From Spirochaetes bacterium RBG_16_67_19 (GTDB lineage: Bacteria > Spirochaetota > Spirochaetia > SZUA-6 > DRHE01), in NCBI GenBank assembly GCA_001829505.1, contig MIBK01000198.1:38137-48658 (forward strand): a DNA stretch of 10,522 bases, written 5' to 3'. Shown here in pieces: positions 6,976 to 10,522 of this stretch (within the stretch, counting starts at the first letter, position 1; every line of letters begins with the position of its first letter). The notes below the pieces were generated by a model. That model did no database searches. It saw only the letters and a program-made list of their open reading frames with translations, and was not told where the DNA came from. The translations under genes and the position numbers were made by a program.

Positions 6976-6981
6976 AAGCGC
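6957..6981. promoter_or_regulatory. Inverted repeat over the fliO promoter, possible operator
   Basis: GCGCTTA (6957-6963) and TAAGCGC (6975-6981) are perfect inverted repeats with an 11-base spacer. The dyad covers the spacer, the whole -10 hexamer and the predicted start point, which is a classic place for a repressor site. In read-through RNA from upstream it would form a 7-bp hairpin with an 11-base loop. There is no following T run. Operator function is inference. Confidence 0.45.
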
Positions 6982-7001
6982 TGGGACCGAGCAATTGAAC
7001 T

Positions 7002-7012
7002 GGGAGGGGAAA
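7002..7012 (+). promoter_or_regulatory. Ribosome binding site that sets the fliO start
   Basis: GGGAGGGG lies about 4 bases before TTG at 7013. The same 13-base block, AACTGGGAGGGGA, recurs directly before the ATG of fliP (7634-7646 versus 6998-7010). This favours the TTG at 7013 over the upstream in-frame TTG at 6995, which would translate the ribosome binding site itself. Confidence 0.7.
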
Positions 7013-7606
7013 TTGCACGTCACGCCGTCCGATCTAGCCCGTAGAGCGCTCGTATTGTTTCTCCTGCTCGCGCCGCTGTGCGCCCCCGCGGCCCAGGAAG
7101 CGCCCGCTTCCCAGGGCTCCGCGCTCGCGGCCGAGGAGTCGCTGATCATAGCCGACGAGCCGGAGGCCCCGGCCTCCCCGCAGCCCTCCGGCCCGCTGGT
7201 TTCCACCTGGGACTTCGTGCGCATGCTGCTCATCCTGGCCGCCGTGGTCGGGGTGATCTACCTGCTGTTCTACCTGTTGAAGCGCGGCTTCCGCCGCCAG
7301 CTTCCCCAGAACGACCTGATCCGCGTCCTGGGCAGCCGCAGCCTGGCGGGCAACCGGGCCCTGCACCTGGTGGCCATGGGGCGCAGCGTCTACCTGGTGG
7401 GCGCGGCGGAGAGCGGGATCTCGCTCATCGCGGAGATCAAGGACCAGGAGACCCTGGACCAGATCCGCCTGGACACCTCCCAGGTGCTGCCGCCCCAGGG
7501 CTTCGCCCAGTTCTTCCAGACCCTTTGGAAGGGCGGCAAACGGAACCTGAGCGGCGACTCCCTGGAATTCATGAAGAAGCAGAGGCAGAGGCTCCAGAAG
7601 ATGTAG
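7013..7606 (+). CDS. fliO: Flagellar biosynthesis protein FliO (FliZ in spirochaetes)
   Basis: FliO is a membrane chaperone that helps FliP assemble into the export gate. The 197-residue protein starts with a likely signal peptide, residues 1-28 (basic RR, then ALVLFLLLAPLCAPAAQ). A short acidic/Pro-rich periplasmic part follows, then a membrane segment at about 67-88 (FVRMLLILAAVVGVIYLLFYLLKR, Arg included). After it comes the cytoplasmic FliO domain with RVLGSRSLAGNRALHLVAMGRSVYLVGA. The tail is basic (KKQRQRLQKM). The start is TTG, chosen because of the strong Shine-Dalgarno ending just before it and because it gives a normal signal peptide. The 6995 TTG would add six residues with no clear binding site. 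The position between fliN/fliY and fliP is where FliO/FliZ is found in other spirochaetes. It is preceded by its own promoter candidate. Confidence 0.85.
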   Translation: MHVTPSDLARRALVLFLLLAPLCAPAAQEAPASQGSALAAEESLIIADEPEAPASPQPSGPLVSTWDFVRMLLILAAVVGVIYLLFYLLKRGFRRQLPQNDLIRVLGSRSLAGNRALHLVAMGRSVYLVGAAESGISLIAEIKDQETLDQIRLDTSQVLPPQGFAQFFQTLWKGGKRNLSGDSLEFMKKQRQRLQKM

Positions 7607-7627
7607 CGCTTTCGGCGCGCCGAGCGC
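7606..7627 (+). other. Hairpin at the fliO stop codon
   Basis: The stem begins on the last base of the fliO TAG. GCGC (7606-7609) pairs with GCGC (7624-7627), a TT bulge follows, and TCGG (7612-7615) pairs with CCGA (7620-7623) around a CGCG loop. The inner 12 bases are a perfect palindrome, TCGGCGCGCCGA. No T run follows, so it is not a standard terminator. It ends about 20 bases before the fliP ATG, just upstream of that gene's ribosome binding site. Confidence 0.45.
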
Positions 7628-7647
7628 CTTGGAAACTGGGAGGGGAG

Positions 7648-8445
7648 ATGATTCGAGCTGTCGCGCTGGCCGTGCTGCTGTGCACGGTCCTGGCATTCCC
7701 AGCGGGCCTGCCGGCCCAGGCGGCCACGCCGGCCGCCCCCGGCGGCCGCGCCCTGCAGGGACCGGCCTTCCCCTTTGTGGACCTGAACGTCCGCCCGGCG
7801 GCCAACAGCCGCGAGGTGGTCCTGTCCATCCAGTTGCTGCTCCTGCTCTCCGTGCTGACCCTGGCCCCCTCCCTGCTGATCCTGGTCACCGCCTTTTTGC
7901 GCATCGCCATCGTCTTCGACTTCATCAAGAGGGCCCTGTCCCTGCAGCAGGTCCCGCCCAACCAGATCATGATGGGGCTGGCCCTGTTCCTGACCCTGTT
8001 CATCATGTGGCCCACCCTGAGCACGATCTACAACCAGAGCTTCAAGCCCTTCGCCGACGGGCAGATCGGCCTGGAGGAGATGTACAAGAAGGCGGAAAGC
8101 CCCCTGCGGGTGTTCATGTACCGGCAGATGGGCGGCAGCCCCGAAAACATCCGCCTGTTCATGCGCATGCGGGCCCTTCCCAAGCCCAACACCCTGGCCG
8201 ACGTGCCCACGGAGGTGCTCATTCCCGCCTTCGTGCTGCACGAGCTCACGGTGGCCTTCAAGATCGGGATCCTGCTGTTCATCCCCTTCATCATCATCGA
8301 CATGGTGGTGGCCTCGATCCTGATGTCCATGGGCATGATCATGCTGCCCCCGGTCATGATCTCCATGCCCTTCAAGCTGATCGTTTTCGTGCTGGTGGAC
8401 GGTTGGAGCCTGATCACCATGCAGCTGGTGCAGAGCTTCCGATAA
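7648..8445 (+). CDS. fliP: Flagellar export gate protein FliP
   Basis: FliP forms, with FliQ and FliR, the helical core pore of the flagellar type III export gate. The 265-residue protein has a cleavable-type signal peptide at residues 1-25 (VALAVLLCTVLAFPAGLPAQA), as usual for flagellar FliP. A periplasmic stretch and the membrane segments at about 59-85, 104-125, 203-222 and 240-262 follow. The family signature PAFVLHELTVAFKIGI is at 193-208, and the second conserved block, MGMIMLPPVMISMPFKL, is near 228-244, in the region of the Met-rich gasket. The frame stays open far upstream through fliO, but that part is a shadow. The ATG at 7648 is chosen because GGGAGGGGAG is directly before it and the signal peptide begins there. 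fliQ follows after 18 bases. Confidence 0.96.
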   Translation: MIRAVALAVLLCTVLAFPAGLPAQAATPAAPGGRALQGPAFPFVDLNVRPAANSREVVLSIQLLLLLSVLTLAPSLLILVTAFLRIAIVFDFIKRALSLQQVPPNQIMMGLALFLTLFIMWPTLSTIYNQSFKPFADGQIGLEEMYKKAESPLRVFMYRQMGGSPENIRLFMRMRALPKPNTLADVPTEVLIPAFVLHELTVAFKIGILLFIPFIIIDMVVASILMSMGMIMLPPVMISMPFKLIVFVLVDGWSLITMQLVQSFR

Positions 8446-8463
8446 TATGGAGGAGGGGACTAG

Positions 8464-8733
8464 ATGACCATCGGTTTCGCGGTGCAGCTGCTGAGGGGCG
8501 GGGTCCTGCAGACCCTGCTCATCGCCGCGCCGCTGCTGCTGATCGGCATGGTGGTCGGCCTGATCATCTCGATCTTCCAGGCCACCACTTCCATCCAGGA
8601 GCAGACCCTGAGCTTCGTGCCCAAGATCGCCGCCATCCTGGGGGCCCTCATCCTGCTGGGGCCCTGGATCATGGCCTCCATGGTGCAGTTCACCGTGCGC
8701 CTGTTTGCCAGGATCCCGGAGCTGGGAGGCTGA
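8464..8733 (+). CDS. fliQ: Flagellar export gate protein FliQ
   Basis: This small 89-residue gate subunit has the FliQ family length and two membrane helices, at about residues 14-37 (LLIAAPLLLIGMVVGLIISIFQATTSIQ, split over the turn) and 53-73. The conserved FQATTSIQEQTLSFVPKI block between the helices is the clearest family mark. FliQ packs around the FliP-FliR core of the export pore. GGAGGAGGGG is placed 6-14 bases before the ATG, within the short spacer after fliP. The gene ends 3 bases before the fliR start, and the fliR ribosome binding site lies in its last codons, so translation is very likely coupled. Confidence 0.95.
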   Translation: MTIGFAVQLLRGGVLQTLLIAAPLLLIGMVVGLIISIFQATTSIQEQTLSFVPKIAAILGALILLGPWIMASMVQFTVRLFARIPELGG

Positions 8734-8736
8734 TCG

Positions 8737-9540
8737 TTGCTCGATACCCTGCTCACCAACTTCCGTCTCTTCCTGCTGGTTTTCGCCCGCCTGGCCGCGC
8801 TGTTCGAGGTGGCCCCCCTGTTCTCCTCGGAGGCCATACCCCAACCGGCCAAGCTGGGCTTCGCCCTGTTCGCCACCGCGCTGGTCCTGCCCTGGATCGC
8901 CGCCGCCGGCTACCCCCTGCCGGCGGCCACGGGCCATTACCTGCTGCTGGTGGCCGGGGAGGCGCTGATCGGCCTGATCATGGGCTTTTTCCTGAACCTG
9001 ATCTTCGCCGTGTTCCAGGCCGCCGGGCAGTATTTCAGCCTGCAGATCGGCTTCGGGGCCTCGGAGGTGTTCGATCCCCTGGCCGAGATCGAGATCCCCC
9101 TGATGGGCCAGTTCCTGAACGTCGTGGGTATGCTCACCTTCCTGGTCGTTTCCGGGGCCCAGAAGCTGGTGCTGGTCGGGGTGTACCGCTCCTTCCAGGC
9201 GGTGCGCGCCGCGGACCTGGTGGCGGGCAGGGGATTGCTGACCGGGGAACTGGTGGCCAGCATCGGCCGCCTGTTCGCCGACGCCCTGACCATCTCCTTC
9301 CCCATCCTGGGCACGCTCCTGCTGGTCTCGGTGGCCATGGGCCTGCTGGCCAAGGCCGCCCCGCAGATGAACCTGCTGCTGATGGGCTTCCCCTTCTCCA
9401 TCGGGGTGGCCTTCCTGATCATGGTGCTGGCCATGCCCTTCCTGGTGGGCTCCATCAGCCGGGTGGTGGACGGCGGCTTCGAGGCCCTGAGCGGCCTGCT
9501 GGACAAGCTGGGGCCGGCGACGCGGGGGGTGATGAGATGA
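8737..9540 (+). CDS. fliR: Flagellar export gate protein FliR
   Basis: FliR completes the FliP5-Q4-R1 pore and contacts FlhB. The 267-residue protein is highly hydrophobic with about six membrane segments, beginning at residue 7 (NFRLFLLVFARLAALFEVAPLFSS). It contains typical FliR blocks such as GEALIGLIMGFFLNLIFA, followed by GQYFSLQIGFG and later KAAPQMNLLLMGFPFSIGVAF. The start is a TTG at 8737, chosen because GGGAGG lies 7 bases upstream inside fliQ and because homologous sequence begins at once. The 3' end is Gly/Arg-rich and overlaps flhB by an ATGA. The last dozen bases run into a repeat that continues into flhB. Confidence 0.94.
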   Translation: MLDTLLTNFRLFLLVFARLAALFEVAPLFSSEAIPQPAKLGFALFATALVLPWIAAAGYPLPAATGHYLLLVAGEALIGLIMGFFLNLIFAVFQAAGQYFSLQIGFGASEVFDPLAEIEIPLMGQFLNVVGMLTFLVVSGAQKLVLVGVYRSFQAVRAADLVAGRGLLTGELVASIGRLFADALTISFPILGTLLLVSVAMGLLAKAAPQMNLLLMGFPFSIGVAFLIMVLAMPFLVGSISRVVDGGFEALSGLLDKLGPATRGVMR

Positions 9541-10522
9541 GCCCGTGGGGTGATAACCCGCTCTCGCGGCGCGATAGCCCGCACTGGCGGTGCGCCAGCC
9601 CGCTCTGGCGGCAGCCTCTTCCCGGCCCCTTCGCCGTGCACCTGCAGTGGTTCGCCGCCGAGGACGAGGGGCGCACCGAGGAGCCCACCGAGCACAAGCT
9701 GCGCAAGGCCCGCGAGGAGGGCAAGGTGGCCAGGTCGGTGGAGCTGGCCTCGGCCCTGGTGCTGCTGCTGGGCATCGCCACGGTCGCGGTGGTCGCCGGC
9801 TACTTCCTGAAAAACACGGCCCAGATGCTGCGCTACTTCTTCCGCATCTCCGCCACCGGCGAGCTGTCCGGCGAGCTGGTCCAGGCCTTTTTCGGCTACT
9901 TCCTGCGCCTGGTGGCCCCGGTGCTGATCGTGGCCTTCGTGGCCGCCTTCCTGGGCAACGTGCTGCAGGTGGGGTTCCTGTTCAGCGTCAAGCCGATCAC
10001 CCCGGACGTGAACCGCATCATGCCCAACCTGGGACGGTTCTTCCGGCGGGCCCTGTTCTCCGGGGAGGCCGCCTTCAACCTGGCCAAGAACATCCTGAAG
10101 ATCGCCGTGGTGTTCGTCATCGCCTACCTGAACGTGCGGGGGGAACTGACCCGCATCCTGCGCCTGGGGGACGCCTCCTGGCAGCAGGGCTTCCGCCTGA
10201 TCGCGGCGATTTCCTTGAGGATCATCGTGGAGTCGGCCATCGCCATGCTGGTGCTGGCCGTGCCGGACTACATGTTCGCCCGCCGGCAGCACCTGGAATC
10301 CCTCAAGATGTCCAGGCAGGAAATCAAGGAAGAGCGGCGCATGTACGAGGGCGACCCGCTGGTGCGCAGCCGGCTGCGTGAGAAGATGCGGGAGCTTTTG
10401 ACCCGCAACATGCTCAAGGCGGTGCCCCGGGCCGACGTGATCATCACCAACCCGACGCACTACTCGGTGGCGGTGGAGTGGAACCGCCTGCTGATGGCCG
10501 CCCCCACGGTCACGGCCAAGGG
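9537..10522 (+). CDS. flhB: Flagellar export switch protein FlhB (3' truncated by window)
   Basis: FlhB is the membrane protein that changes export specificity from hook to filament after self-cleavage. The frame is open to the window edge (328 codons visible). Spirochaete-type sequence LQWFAAEDEGRTEEPTE is at residues 36-52, followed by HKLRKAREEGKVARS. Four membrane segments lie at about 69-88, 115-140, 178-197 and 235-255, and then the cytoplasmic linker. The autocleavage motif NPTH is at residues 305-308 (cleavage between Asn305 and Pro306). It is shifted by about 35 residues from the usual position near 269 because of a long N-terminus. The first 35 residues are Ser/Pro/Trp/Arg-rich and come from a 21-bp tandem repeat. 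The ATG overlaps the fliR stop (ATGA) with GGGGGG seven bases upstream. A GTG at 9636 would give a more standard start but has no ribosome binding site. Confidence 0.93.
   Translation, partial: MSPWGDNPLSRRDSPHWRCASPLWRQPLPGPFAVHLQWFAAEDEGRTEEPTEHKLRKAREEGKVARSVELASALVLLLGIATVAVVAGYFLKNTAQMLRYFFRISATGELSGELVQAFFGYFLRLVAPVLIVAFVAAFLGNVLQVGFLFSVKPITPDVNRIMPNLGRFFRRALFSGEAAFNLAKNILKIAVVFVIAYLNVRGELTRILRLGDASWQQGFRLIAAISLRIIVESAIAMLVLAVPDYMFARRQHLESLKMSRQEIKEERRMYEGDPLVRSRLREKMRELLTRNMLKAVPRADVIITNPTHYSVAVEWNRLLMAAPTVTAK
9549..9611. repeat. Three 21-bp imperfect tandem repeats at the 5' end of flhB
   Basis: The units are 9549-9569, 9570-9590 and 9591-9611. They share the core [GC]CCCG-CWC-T[CG]G-CGG preceded by GATA[AG]-like bases. 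Units 1 and 2 match at 16 of 21 positions, units 2 and 3 at 17 of 21. A degenerate partial unit (GGTGAT, AGCCCG-TGG) reaches back across the fliR stop to about 9528. Unit length is a multiple of three, so the frame is kept, coding PLSRRDS, PHWRCAS and PLWRQPL. Two alternative hairpins lie inside: CGCAC-TGGCG-GTGCG (9580-9594) and CTGGCG-GTG-CGCCAG (9584-9598). Confidence 0.75.

Noticed and set aside
6936..6981. Terminator between fliN/fliY and fliO
   Set aside because: The GCGCTTA/TAAGCGC stem has an 11-base loop and no T run. It fits a promoter operator better.
7390..8937. Very long open frame on the - strand (about 515 codons) opposite fliO-fliR
   Set aside because: It lies antisense to clear fliO, fliP, fliQ and fliR. 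Its translation is Gln/His/Gly-rich low-complexity sequence typical of the complement of G+C-biased codons, and no family is recognisable.
9636..9638. GTG as the flhB start instead of ATG at 9537
   Set aside because: It would give a standard-length FlhB, but the upstream bases are pyrimidine-rich with no ribosome binding site. The ATG at 9537 has GGGGGG seven bases upstream and an ATGA overlap. It is kept as an alternative in the findings.
8937..10460. Long - strand open frame (about 507 codons) opposite fliR and flhB
   Set aside because: It is antisense to conserved FliR and FlhB. Its heptad repeats are just the complement of the 21-bp repeat.
2..10522. CRISPR array, insertion sequence, tRNA or a new defence-type system
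   Set aside because: The window is filled with recognisable flagellar genes, and no spacer is longer than about 90 bases. No transposase, spaced identical repeats or cloverleaf was seen.

Overview
This window is a stretch of a large flagellar export and motor operon. All genes are on the + strand and tightly packed: fliK (3' end only), flgD, flgE, flbD, motA, motB, fliL, fliM, fliN/fliY, fliO (fliZ), fliP, fliQ, fliR and flhB (5' part only). The order matches the long motility operon known from spirochaetes such as Treponema and Borrelia. Three protein features point to Spirochaetota. FlgE carries Lys165, Cys178 and Asn179, the residues used for the lysinoalanine hook cross-link in Treponema denticola. 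FlhB has the sequence LQWFAAEDEGRTEEPTE near its start. FliN is the large form with a CheC-like middle domain, which treponemes call FliY, rather than the short Borrelia-type FliN. The DNA is visibly G+C-rich, with third codon positions mostly G or C. That argues against Borrelia and the low-GC treponemes and suggests a free-living or thermophilic/halophilic type of spirochaete. The genus cannot be named from this window.

Layout. Positions 2-2369 hold hook assembly: the FliK ruler/switch C-terminus, the FlgD hook cap and the FlgE hook. Positions 2399-4129 hold FlbD and the MotA/MotB stator. Positions 4217-6936 hold the stator-associated FliL and the switch proteins FliM and FliN/FliY. Positions 7013-10522 hold the flagellar type III export gate: FliO, FliP, FliQ, FliR and FlhB. 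Together they build the export gate, the C-ring switch, the stator and the hook of the periplasmic flagellum.

Most gene junctions are 0-30 bases, and two are ATGA overlaps (fliM/fliN, fliR/flhB). The spacers that stand out lie after motB (87 bases), after fliN (76 bases to the corrected fliO start) and after fliO (41 bases). The spacer before fliO holds a strong sigma-70-type promoter (TTGACG, 17 bp, TAGAAT) with a perfect 7-bp inverted repeat over its -10 region. The spacer before fliL holds a weaker promoter candidate. Hairpins begin on the last base of the motB and fliO stop codons.

I see no RNA genes, mobile elements, CRISPR arrays or strong terminators, and no unknown multi-gene system. 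The points worth a second look are the probable regulated promoter inside the operon, the 21-bp tandem repeat coding an unusual FlhB N-terminus, the degenerate phosphatase sites in FliN/FliY, and the hook cross-linking residues.
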